Assembly (NCBI GenBank): GCA_020445765.1
Contig: JAGRFY010000064.1
Coordinates: forward strand, 1 to 64,000
Source of the DNA: Rhodocyclaceae bacterium
Lineage (GTDB): Bacteria > Pseudomonadota > Gammaproteobacteria > Burkholderiales > Rhodocyclaceae
DNA: 64,000 nt
Direction of reading: 5' to 3'
How positions within the stretch are numbered: position 1 is the first letter of the stretch; the number at the start of each line of letters is the position of its first letter. Below, piece by piece: positions 17,397 through 24,236 of this stretch. Below the pieces are notes generated by a model. It was not told the origin of the DNA. It saw nothing but the letters and a program-made list of their open reading frames with translations, and searched no databases. The position numbers and the translations under genes were made by a program.

Positions 17397-17834
17397 ATGG
17401 TCTGGAATGCCTTTTCGCGAGATCTGATGACCGAGCTGCAGCGCCTGCAGCACGAATTCGGTCATCCCCTCGAGCAATCCGCGAGCATTCGCGGTGGCGG
17501 CCGCAGCCGCTTTCCGGCGCTCAATGTCGGCGGTACGCCGGAATCGGTTGAGATCTACGCCTTCGCGCCCGGTCTCGATCCGTCGTCCATCGAACTCACG
17601 CTCGACCGCGGCGTGCTGTCGCTCTCCGGCGAGCGCGTGAGCGACCTGCCGGCGGAAGACGCGCGTACCGCCGTGCATATCGGCGAGCGCTTTGCCGGAC
17701 GCTTTCGCCGGGTGGTCAACCTGCCCGACGATGCCGACCCCGATTCGGTGAGCGCGACCTACCGCGACGGCGTCCTGCATATCCGGGTCACCCGTCGAGC
17801 GGCCAGCCAGCCGCGTCGAATCAACGTGCAATGA
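17397..17834 (+). CDS. Small heat-shock protein Hsp20, first of three
   Basis: 145 residues. The alpha-crystallin domain spans about residues 40-138: FPALNVGGTPESVEIYAFAPGL, LDRGVLSLSGER, FAGRFRRVVNLPDDADPDSVSA and YRDGVLHIRV. The N-terminal arm is short, with SGER marking the dimerisation loop. The C-terminal tail ends in RRINVQ, a possible I-x-I/V-type tail. It is an ATP-independent holdase that keeps unfolding proteins refoldable by DnaK/ClpB. It starts 31 bp behind a perfect sigma-32 promoter and overlaps the next hsp20 (ATGA). Confidence 0.93.
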   Translation: MVWNAFSRDLMTELQRLQHEFGHPLEQSASIRGGGRSRFPALNVGGTPESVEIYAFAPGLDPSSIELTLDRGVLSLSGERVSDLPAEDARTAVHIGERFAGRFRRVVNLPDDADPDSVSATYRDGVLHIRVTRRAASQPRRINVQ

Positions 17835-18211
17835 GGTCCGACATGAGCGAACGAGATACCCAGGGCAACGTCGCACGCGACGATGCGATGCAACCGGCCG
17901 TCGACGTCATCGAGGACGCCGCCGGCATCACGCTGACGGCCGACCTGCCGGGTGTGCCCAAGGAAGGCCTGAGTCTGCACATCGAGGCCGATCAGCTGAC
18001 GATCGAGGGCGAGATCCGGCTGACGGCGCCGGAAGGCATGCAGCTCACCCACCGTGAGCTGTCGGCGTCGCGCTTTCGTCGGGTCTTCACGTTGTCGAAG
18101 GAGCTCGACGCGGAGCGCGTCAGCGCGGCTCTGGAGAACGGCGTGTTGCGTCTGCGCATCCCGCGCGTGCAACAGGCCCAGCCGCGTCGCATCCGCATCG
18201 ACGTGAGCTGA
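17831..18211 (+). CDS. Small heat-shock protein Hsp20, second of three
   Basis: 126 residues from an ATG overlapping the previous stop; an alternative ATG at 17843 would shorten it by four residues. Alpha-crystallin domain: QPAVDVIEDAAGITLTADLP, LHIEADQLTIEGE, ASRFRRVFTLSKELDAERV and LENGVLRLRIPR. The C-terminal tail is RRIRIDVS, with the I-x-I/V motif that docks neighbouring subunits in sHSP oligomers. The N-terminal arm is unusually short. It probably co-assembles with the product of the upstream gene, as paired class A/B Hsp20 proteins do; that is inference. Confidence 0.93.
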   Translation: MRSDMSERDTQGNVARDDAMQPAVDVIEDAAGITLTADLPGVPKEGLSLHIEADQLTIEGEIRLTAPEGMQLTHRELSASRFRRVFTLSKELDAERVSAALENGVLRLRIPRVQQAQPRRIRIDVS

Positions 18212-18240
18212 GCGCTCACCTGCACGCCAAGGAGTCATTC

Positions 18241-18747
18241 ATGAAGATAGACGACATCAGGACCGGCATCGACCACCTGCGGCAATCGCTGACGGAGGGC
18301 TGGCAGCGGCTGCGTGAATCGGCGGCGAGTGCGTTGACGCGATTCTCCAGTGACGAGAACACGCGCCTGCCGGCGGAGCACGAGATCGACGACGGCATGT
18401 TTGCACCGACCCGAAGCTGGTCGATGCTCGGCGGCGAGGTCTTCGAGGACGACCAGCGCGTCGTCGTCCGTCTCGAGGTGCCCGGCATGAACAAGCAGGA
18501 CTTCGACATCCAGGTCGAGGACGACACGCTCGTCGTACAGGGCAAGAAGCGCTTCGAGCGCGAGAGCAGCAGCGGCCGCTGGCGCGTCATGCAGTGCGCC
18601 TACGGCAGCTTTCGCAGGGTCGTCGCATTGCCGGCAACGGTGCGCGCCGAGGTCTCGAAGGCCAGCTACCGCAGTGGCGTGCTGCGCATCGAGTTGCCGA
18701 AGGCGGAGCCCGGGCGGCCGCGGGCGATCCAGGTGCCGGTCGAGTGA
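18241..18747 (+). CDS. Small heat-shock protein Hsp20, third of three
   Basis: 168 residues with a longer N-terminal arm (about 60 residues) than the two upstream paralogs. The alpha-crystallin domain contains SMLGGEVFEDDQRVVVRLEV, IQVEDDTLVVQGKKRFE, CAYGSFRRVVALP and YRSGVLRIELPK. The tail ends AIQVPVE, a weak I-x-V motif. It lies 29 bp behind the second gene with an AAGGAG ribosome-binding site and so is probably part of the same heat-shock transcript. Divergence between the three copies suggests old paralogs with distinct oligomer roles. Confidence 0.92.
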   Translation: MKIDDIRTGIDHLRQSLTEGWQRLRESAASALTRFSSDENTRLPAEHEIDDGMFAPTRSWSMLGGEVFEDDQRVVVRLEVPGMNKQDFDIQVEDDTLVVQGKKRFERESSSGRWRVMQCAYGSFRRVVALPATVRAEVSKASYRSGVLRIELPKAEPGRPRAIQVPVE

Positions 18748-18780
18748 GCCGTCCGCGCGGGGCCGCTGCCGGCCCCGTTC

Positions 18781-19242
18781 TCAGCGAGTGCGCGATGCGA
18801 TCAGTGAATCTAGCGACAGGCGGCCCGGACCGAAGGCGGTGACCACCAGCAGCAGGGCGCCCCAGTAGAGGTGATCCTGCAACGCGGCCGGACATTCGAA
18901 CTCGAACAGCGTCGGGTAGGAGATCAGCGCCATCGCGTTGACGATGAACAGGCCGAGGGCGGCCGGTCTCGAGAACAGCCCGACGAACAGCAGCACCGGC
19001 AGCACCAGCTCGCCGGCGGTACCCAGCCAGGCGGCCAGTTCCGGCGGCAGAACCGGCACCTGGTACTCGTCCTCGAACAGGAACAAGGTGGTCTCCCAGT
19101 CCTGGATCTTGGTCAGGCCGGACTTGAAGAAGGCCCAGCCGACGGCCAGGCGGATCGCCAGCGACAGCAGCGATCCGCCCCACTCGCTCAGGGGGCGGTC
19201 AAAGGTGGTGGACAGGCGGTGAAGGCGCAGCGCGGCATTCAT
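18781..19242 (-). CDS. DoxX-family membrane protein of the bufferin operon
   Basis: The ATG at 19242 has AAGGAG just upstream, giving 153 residues. Four predicted membrane helices: SLLSLAIRLAVGWAFF, LGTAGELVLPVLLFVGL, AALGLFIVNAMALISY and YWGALLLVVTAFGPG. The motif AFFKSGLTKIQDW is typical of DoxX proteins. The start overlaps the upstream DUF2063 gene by four bases, so it is translationally coupled. DoxX is the usual last gene of DUF692/DUF2063 operons; its role there is unproven (membrane assembly or quinone-linked redox has been suggested). Confidence 0.88.
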   Translation of the reverse strand: MNAALRLHRLSTTFDRPLSEWGGSLLSLAIRLAVGWAFFKSGLTKIQDWETTLFLFEDEYQVPVLPPELAAWLGTAGELVLPVLLFVGLFSRPAALGLFIVNAMALISYPTLFEFECPAALQDHLYWGALLLVVTAFGPGRLSLDSLIASRTR

Positions 19243-20033
19243 GGACGTTCTCCTTGTCGGGTCGGGGGTGTCGCGGCGAGCCAAAGGCCTTCTTCGAGCC
19301 AGCGCGGTATGGCGTCGCCCGGGTCGAAATCCGGCTGCACGGCCGCTGCCCGTTCGAGGGCGTCGCCGAGGCAGTCGCCCTGCGCCAGCGACTGCAGCGC
19401 GGCGAACTCGCCGCCTGTTGCGTCGCGGCATTCGGCACGCCAGCGCGGACGATGGACGATCAGTCGACAGCTGCCGCGGGGATCGGACGGCAGAGTCTCG
19501 GTCGCCGCGGGCTGGTGGGCCCGCCAGATGCGGCCGATCGCCCACGCCGAGGCGACCAGCGTGACGTTCGGATGCAGGCGGATGCGTGCGTCGGCGAGCG
19601 ACTGCGGATCGAGCGACGCCAGCTCCGCCAATGTCATCGGAACTGCGTCGCTGCCGTAGTGGGCGACGTGCAGCGCCCATTCGAGGCGGGCGACGTCGCC
19701 GATGTAGGGCTGCCCGGCGAGCGGCTCGAAGTCGGCCAGAAAATCCGGCAGCGCGGCACCGAAGCGGTTGAGGTCGCCTTCGCGATAGTCGTGGCTGCGG
19801 CCATAGCGCCTGGCCAGTGCGTGGAAGAAGGACTCGCCGACGAGTGCTTCTACCACCGGGTAGGCGCCGGCCAGGGCACGATGCCAGTTGGCAGTGAGAT
19901 TGCCGCGATACAGGGCCAGGCACTTTGCAGTGGCCGCCGGTGGTCCCCGGAACAACTCGACCGGATCGGCCTCAGTGTCGAGGAGGCCGCCGGCCATGCG
20001 TCGCTGGATCGCGGCGAGTTCGTCAGCAGCCAT
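19239..20033 (-). CDS. bufC: DUF2063 partner protein (BufC/HvfC-like)
   Basis: 264 residues. The N-terminal DUF2063 domain (about 1-95) carries [31 protein letters not shown], a highly conserved block of this family. The rest is helical, with [16 protein letters not shown] and [13 protein letters not shown]. In MNIO-type RiPP systems this protein is the partner that recognises the precursor leader and presents it to the DUF692 oxidase. It overlaps the DUF692 gene by 11 bp upstream and the DoxX gene by 4 bp downstream, so the three are one unit. Confidence 0.88.
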   Translation of the reverse strand: MAADELAAIQRRMAGGLLDTEADPVELFRGPPAATAKCLALYRGNLTANWHRALAGAYPVVEALVGESFFHALARRYGRSHDYREGDLNRFGAALPDFLADFEPLAGQPYIGDVARLEWALHVAHYGSDAVPMTLAELASLDPQSLADARIRLHPNVTLVASAWAIGRIWRAHQPAATETLPSDPRGSCRLIVHRPRWRAECRDATGGEFAALQSLAQGDCLGDALERAAAVQPDFDPGDAIPRWLEEGLWLAATPPTRQGERP

Positions 20034-20874
20034 CGCAGTGTGCGTCCGCGGACAGCGTACGAGTGGCGAAGTCGCGCGCCTTGTCGGCTTCGGCGACCAG
20101 TACCTCGAGCGCCGGGATGTCGGTGTCCCATTCGATCAGGGTCGGTACCTCGCCGAAGCGGCGCACGGCTTCCCGGAACAGTGCCCAGACCGGTTCGGCG
20201 ACGTGGTCGCCGTGGTGATCGACGACCGAATCCTCGGTCACCAGATGGCCGGCGAGGTGGATCTCGGCCGGCGCCGACAGCAAGGCCGTCATCGCCTCGA
20301 CGGCGTCCTCGTCGTGGTTGCACTGGTTGACGTAGAGGTTGTTCACGTCGAGCAGCAGGCCGCAACCGGTGCGTTGGCGAAGCCGTTCCAGGAACTCGGC
20401 CTCGGTGAGTCGGTCGGCGGCGAAGCGCAGGTGGGACGACACGTTTTCGAGCAGGATCTGCCGGCCCAGTCGCGCCTGCGCCCGTTCGACACGCTCGCAC
20501 ACCAGCGCCAGCGCCTCGGTGGTCAGCGGCATCGGCAGCAGATCGTTGAGGTGTTTGCCGGGGATCGCGGCCCAACTCAGGTGCTCCGACACCAGTGCCG
20601 GCTCGAAGCGCGCCACCAGGCGTGCGATGCGTGCCAGGTGCGATTCGAAGTGTTCGGCCGTGGCGGAGCCGATGCCGAGTCCGACACCGTGCAGGCTCAC
20701 CGGGTAGTGGCTGCGCAACCGGTCGAGCACGTGCAGGTCCCAGCCGCCGTCTCCGAAGAAGTTCTCGCTATGGACCTCGATCCAGTCCACCGCGGGCCGA
20801 CGATCGAGAAAGTCGCGATAGTGGCAGCCGCGCAGGCCGACGCCATAGCCGGCGAGTCCGGTCGTTGAAGTCAT
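20023..20874 (-). CDS. bufB: DUF692 multinuclear non-heme iron oxidase (BufB-like)
   Basis: 283 residues from the ATG at 20874. TIM-barrel xylose-isomerase-like fold with clustered metal ligands: [67 protein letters not shown] and LIEWDTDIP. These are the His, Asp and Glu ligands expected for the MNIO family that includes MbnB. Such enzymes convert precursor Cys residues into oxidised heterocycles (oxazolone/thioamide or thiooxazole). The DUF2282 precursor gene is 75 bp upstream and the DUF2063 gene overlaps downstream. Confidence 0.9.
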   Translation of the reverse strand: MTSTTGLAGYGVGLRGCHYRDFLDRRPAVDWIEVHSENFFGDGGWDLHVLDRLRSHYPVSLHGVGLGIGSATAEHFESHLARIARLVARFEPALVSEHLSWAAIPGKHLNDLLPMPLTTEALALVCERVERAQARLGRQILLENVSSHLRFAADRLTEAEFLERLRQRTGCGLLLDVNNLYVNQCNHDEDAVEAMTALLSAPAEIHLAGHLVTEDSVVDHHGDHVAEPVWALFREAVRRFGEVPTLIEWDTDIPALEVLVAEADKARDFATRTLSADAHCDGC

Positions 20875-20949
20875 GTCGTGGTCGGGAACGGGTTGCAGGC
20901 GGTGAGCACCATGCGGCCGGCGCCAAGCGCCGCGCCGCAAGCGCGGTCG

Positions 20950-21213
20950 TCAGCTCTTGCCGCCAGCCTTGAGGGATCCACCCATCTCGGTGCAGGTGCC
21001 CTTGGCGACGTACTTCCATTCGTTGGGGTCATTGTCCTTGGTGGCCTGCCCGGCGCAGGCGTGGCCGCCGGTCGAGCTGGCACAGTCGTTGGCGCCGGAC
21101 TTGGCGATGCCGAAGCACTTCTCCTTGCCGTCCTTGGCCGCCAGGGCGGGGTTGGCGGCAGCAGCAGCGATGCCGGCGATGGCGGCGGCGACGAGGAATT
21201 GGCGCTTGTTCAT
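20950..21213 (-). CDS. bufA: Bufferin-type RiPP precursor (DUF2282)
   Basis: 87 residues. A Sec signal peptide ([18 protein letters not shown], cleavage after NPALA) acts as leader, and the core is Cys-rich: [14 protein letters not shown] (C33, C44), [18 protein letters not shown] (C53) and [13 protein letters not shown] (C74). The four-Cys spacing and the [11 protein letters not shown] block are characteristic of DUF2282/BufA1 bufferins. These are modified on Cys by a DUF692 enzyme, exported to the periplasm and bind copper. A GGAG ribosome-binding site precedes the start. It heads the bufA-bufB-bufC-doxX unit. Confidence 0.9.
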   Translation of the reverse strand: MNKRQFLVAAAIAGIAAAAANPALAAKDGKEKCFGIAKSGANDCASSTGGHACAGQATKDNDPNEWKYVAKGTCTEMGGSLKAGGKS

Positions 21214-21359
21214 GGTTGTTTCTCCGTTGGGTTTTCAGGGGTGGCCGGCCGACCGGCCGGAAATCGTCATCGATTCCGCCGCCGTGCTGCCGGCGAAATT
21301 GCGTTGCTTGCATTGCTAGACCGAACGGGCTCGTGCGGACTTACACCCGTCCTGCGAAT

Positions 21360-21653
21360 TCAGTCACGGCTGCGGTATTGCATCAGCGTGGCGACCAGCC
21401 AGCCTTCGCAGGCCTTGAAGCCGAGCCACAGCAGCAGGCTGGCATAGCCCATCAGCGTCAGTTCCAGCAATTGCTCGAGCGCGCCCTCGGCGATCACCAT
21501 CAGGCCATGCTCGGCGAACAGCCAGATGTTGGCTTGCAGCAGGCGGAAGAGGTTGTAGGACACCGCGCCGAAGGCCATGAAGAAGACGCCGGCGAGCAGG
21601 AACACCAGCCACCAGCGCGGGCTCAGCAGCTTGACGACATGGAAGCGGAACAT
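21360..21653 (-). CDS. Small multi-span membrane protein of unknown function
   Basis: 97 residues with two strong hydrophobic helices (WWLVFLLAGVFFMAFGAV and LMGYASLLLWLGFKACEGWL) and a moderately hydrophobic middle (IWLFAEHGLMVIAEGALEQL). Basic ends (MFRFHVVKL, QYRSRD) suggest both termini in the cytoplasm. I recognise no family. It is 146 bp upstream of bufA on the same strand, so it could be the first gene of the copper-related operon or a separate unit. Confidence 0.7.
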   Translation of the reverse strand: MFRFHVVKLLSPRWWLVFLLAGVFFMAFGAVSYNLFRLLQANIWLFAEHGLMVIAEGALEQLLELTLMGYASLLLWLGFKACEGWLVATLMQYRSRD

Positions 21654-21850
21654 GGGGCCTCCCCAATCATTGCCAGGTGGCCAGCAGCTTACTCCGGTGG
21701 CAGCCGGTCGATGGTTCTCCGGCTATCCGGTATTGCTATCGGCCGTCACCAGCAGATTGCGAAATATCATCGTCACCGACACCGGGGCCGCGCCGGCGAT
21801 CGGCGAGAATGCGCTGCCGCGGCATTCGGCCGCAACATGCCGGAGAAGTC

Positions 21851-22453
21851 ATGATGTTGTCCTTGAAGCCGACGTCGCGCAACTGGCTGCGCACCGTGGC
21901 GTTCGCTGCCGGTCTGTCGGCGCCGTTGCCGGCATTGGCGCTCCAACTCGCGATCGATTCGTCTCAAAGCTGGGTCACGATCACGCCGGCGTTCCCGCTT
22001 TGTGATCCCGACGGAAACTGTGGATCGTCGGCACCGTCGACCCACGCGCTGAGCGGCACCCTGGGCGTCGAGGTGCTGCACGTGGATGCAGATCCATTGG
22101 GCTCGCCGGCCTACGACGTGATCCGATTCACGGACGTGCGGATCGACGTCGATGGGCGCCGCAGTTTCGAGCAATCGCTGTTCGCGGAAGTCCTGGAAGG
22201 CGGTCGCTTTTCATCGTCGGTCTTGCCTCCGGTGGCGCCCGGCCAGATCTGTTCCTGTTTCTCGACCCCGGATCCGCTCGTCTTCGAGGGTTCCTGGGAC
22301 GGCCGCGCGCTGCAGGCGGCCGGCAGTGCGGGAACATTGTTCGAGCCGGCGACCTTCGCGCTGGTCGCCAGCACGGTGCCGGGGCCGAGCGAAGCCGCGA
22401 TGTGGCTGCTCGGGCTGTCGCTGCTCGGCGCCCGGCTGCGCCGGGGCGGTTAA
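21851..22453 (+). CDS. Secreted protein with PEP-CTERM-like sorting tail
   Basis: 200 residues; the ATG at 21851 or the adjacent one at 21854 both follow GGAGA. N-terminal signal peptide (hydrophobic run ending near LPALALQ), then a beta-rich mature domain with Cys pairs (LCDPDGNCG, ICSCFSTP). The C-terminus is VPGPSEAAMWLLGLSLLGA followed by RLRR: a V-P-x-P-x-E-like motif, a hydrophobic helix and a basic tail, the exosortase target layout. Exosortase would remove the tail and deliver the protein to the cell surface or exopolysaccharide. No exosortase gene is in the window. The canonical PEP reads PSE here. Confidence 0.75.
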   Translation: MMLSLKPTSRNWLRTVAFAAGLSAPLPALALQLAIDSSQSWVTITPAFPLCDPDGNCGSSAPSTHALSGTLGVEVLHVDADPLGSPAYDVIRFTDVRIDVDGRRSFEQSLFAEVLEGGRFSSSVLPPVAPGQICSCFSTPDPLVFEGSWDGRALQAAGSAGTLFEPATFALVASTVPGPSEAAMWLLGLSLLGARLRRGG

Positions 22454-23139
22454 TCGCCGGCCAGGCAGCGCGACATCCAGGCTTCGATGTCGCGCACTTC
22501 CTCCAGGCACAGACCATGGTCGATCGGATAGCTGTGCCACTCGACGGCGTAGTCCATCGACTCGAGCAATTCGCCCGAGCGCTTGCCGAAGTCGTGCGGA
22601 ATGACCCCGTCGTGGCGGCCGTGGGCCTGGAGGATCGGCACGCCGCGGTTGGCGTCGCTGGCCTCGGCTGCCAGCGTGTCGACCAGCGGCACATAGGTCG
22701 ACAGCGCCATGATGCCGGCCAGCCGGCGCGGGTGGCGCAGTCCGGTATGGAGCGCGATCGCGCCGCCCTGCGAGAAGCCGGCCAGGATCAGGCGCTGGTC
22801 CTCGACGCCGCGTGCATTCTCGCGGTCGATCAGCGCTTCGATCTGGCGTGCCGATTCGAGCACGCCGGCCGGGTCCTCGCGACGCTCGGAAAAGTCGGCG
22901 GAGACGATGTCGTACCACGCCCGCATGACGAAGCCGCCGTTGATCGTCACCGGGCGCATCGGCGCATGCGGAAACACGAAGCGCAGCGGCGGCAGCGTGT
23001 CGCTGTCGAACTCATCGACGATGGGTTCGAAATCGTGGCCGTCGGCACCCAGCCCATGCAGCCAGATCACCGCGTGGCGGGGCGACTCGCCGGTTTCGAT
23101 CTCGACACAGGGCAGTACGGCGGGCGGATGGGTGCTCAT
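22450..23139 (-). CDS. Carboxylesterase/phospholipase, alpha/beta-hydrolase
   Basis: 229 residues from the ATG at 23139. Motifs of the small carboxylesterase/acyl-protein-thioesterase family: HAVIWLHGLGADGHDF (oxyanion region), RFVFPHAP, MRAWYDI, nucleophile elbow LILAGFSQGGAIAL, ILQAHGRHDGVIP with the Asp of the triad, and DHGLCLEEV with the His. Family enzymes hydrolyse short acyl esters or lysophospholipids in the cytosol. Its stop codon overlaps the convergent stop of the PEP-CTERM-like gene (the shared TTAA). Confidence 0.92.
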   Translation of the reverse strand: MSTHPPAVLPCVEIETGESPRHAVIWLHGLGADGHDFEPIVDEFDSDTLPPLRFVFPHAPMRPVTINGGFVMRAWYDIVSADFSERREDPAGVLESARQIEALIDRENARGVEDQRLILAGFSQGGAIALHTGLRHPRRLAGIMALSTYVPLVDTLAAEASDANRGVPILQAHGRHDGVIPHDFGKRSGELLESMDYAVEWHSYPIDHGLCLEEVRDIEAWMSRCLAGD

Positions 23140-23258
23140 GGTTCGGCTCCGTCTGGGAATTTCACATTGTAGGGCCGTCGCCGTGGGGGCCGGCACTTCA
23201 GGTCGGCAGCCGGCGGTCGTTGACCCGGGTTCCTGCGTGACGAGGACGACGAATCGAC

Positions 23259-24182
23259 ATGGCGACGAATCTGGTACTGGTCGGGGTCGACGCGCTGCCC
23301 CCGCTCTCTCCCCACGCCATCGAACTGCTCGATCTCGATTTCGACGATGCCGATGCCGAGTCGCGCCTGCTGCGCATCGTCCACGTCGAACCCCAACTCG
23401 CGGCAAAACTGGTCGCTGCGGCCAATTCGGCGGCCTTCGGTCTCTCGCGCGTGCGCTTCGGCACGGTGCCGCTGGCGATTCGGCGGATCGGCCTGCGCCG
23501 TGCAATCCAGTTGTGCACGGCTGCGCTGGTCGGGCAGCCGCTGCAGGTCGGCCTGCCGCCGGCACGGCGCATGCAACTGTGGTTGCACGCGCTGGCCACC
23601 GCGCTGGTCGCGGCGGAATTGGCGCGCCGGCTGCGGATCGACGCCGGCAAGGCCTATCTCGCCGGCCTGCTCCACGACATCGGCTACATGTTCGCCGAAC
23701 TGCGGGAACCCGGCGTACTGGGGCGCATCGAGGCACTGGCGGTGACGCAGGGCGCGGCCATAGACGGCGTCGAGCAATCGGTGCTCGGCTGCGGCCACGG
23801 TGAGCTGACCGGCGCCTTGCTGGCCTACTGGGAAGTGCCGCAGGGCCTGAGCGAACTGTTCCGCGAGCATCACCATCTGTCGACCACGGCGTCGGCGCTC
23901 AGTGGCGTGGTGTCGCTGGCCGAAGCCGTCGCACGGCTCGATGAGGTGACGGCCGTCTTTGCAGGCGAGCACGGCGGCCTGTTTGCCGGTGCCCCGCCGG
24001 ATCGGGACGAACTGGCACACCAGGTCGAGTCGCTGCTGGCGAGCGATGCAGGCGATTTCGACCGCCTGCTCGATCGGGTGCGGCAGCAGGTGAGCGAGGT
24101 GTCGGGCCTGGCGGCGGTGATGAGCGATTCCGCGCGGCAAGAGGCGCGCCTGCAGGCGCCGGGGCTCGGCGCGCGGCCGTGA
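23259..24182 (+). CDS. HDOD-domain signalling protein
   Basis: 307 residues. The HDOD domain covers about 10-215: LLRIVHVEPQLAAKLVAAAN, LAIRRIGLRRAIQLC and the partly conserved LAGLLHDIGYMF, followed by a helical tail. HDOD proteins are HD-domain relatives, often without hydrolase activity, that work in c-di-GMP, chemotaxis or stress signalling; here the HD pair in LLHDIG is present. It is convergent with the large diguanylate cyclase gene (54 bp apart). The partner is unknown. Confidence 0.88.
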   Translation: MATNLVLVGVDALPPLSPHAIELLDLDFDDADAESRLLRIVHVEPQLAAKLVAAANSAAFGLSRVRFGTVPLAIRRIGLRRAIQLCTAALVGQPLQVGLPPARRMQLWLHALATALVAAELARRLRIDAGKAYLAGLLHDIGYMFAELREPGVLGRIEALAVTQGAAIDGVEQSVLGCGHGELTGALLAYWEVPQGLSELFREHHHLSTTASALSGVVSLAEAVARLDEVTAVFAGEHGGLFAGAPPDRDELAHQVESLLASDAGDFDRLLDRVRQQVSEVSGLAAVMSDSARQEARLQAPGLGARP

Positions 24183-24236
24183 CCGGCTGCCAGGCGGACG
24201 AGCGCCGAGCCCCGGCGGTGGTCGTGGTCGAGGCCT

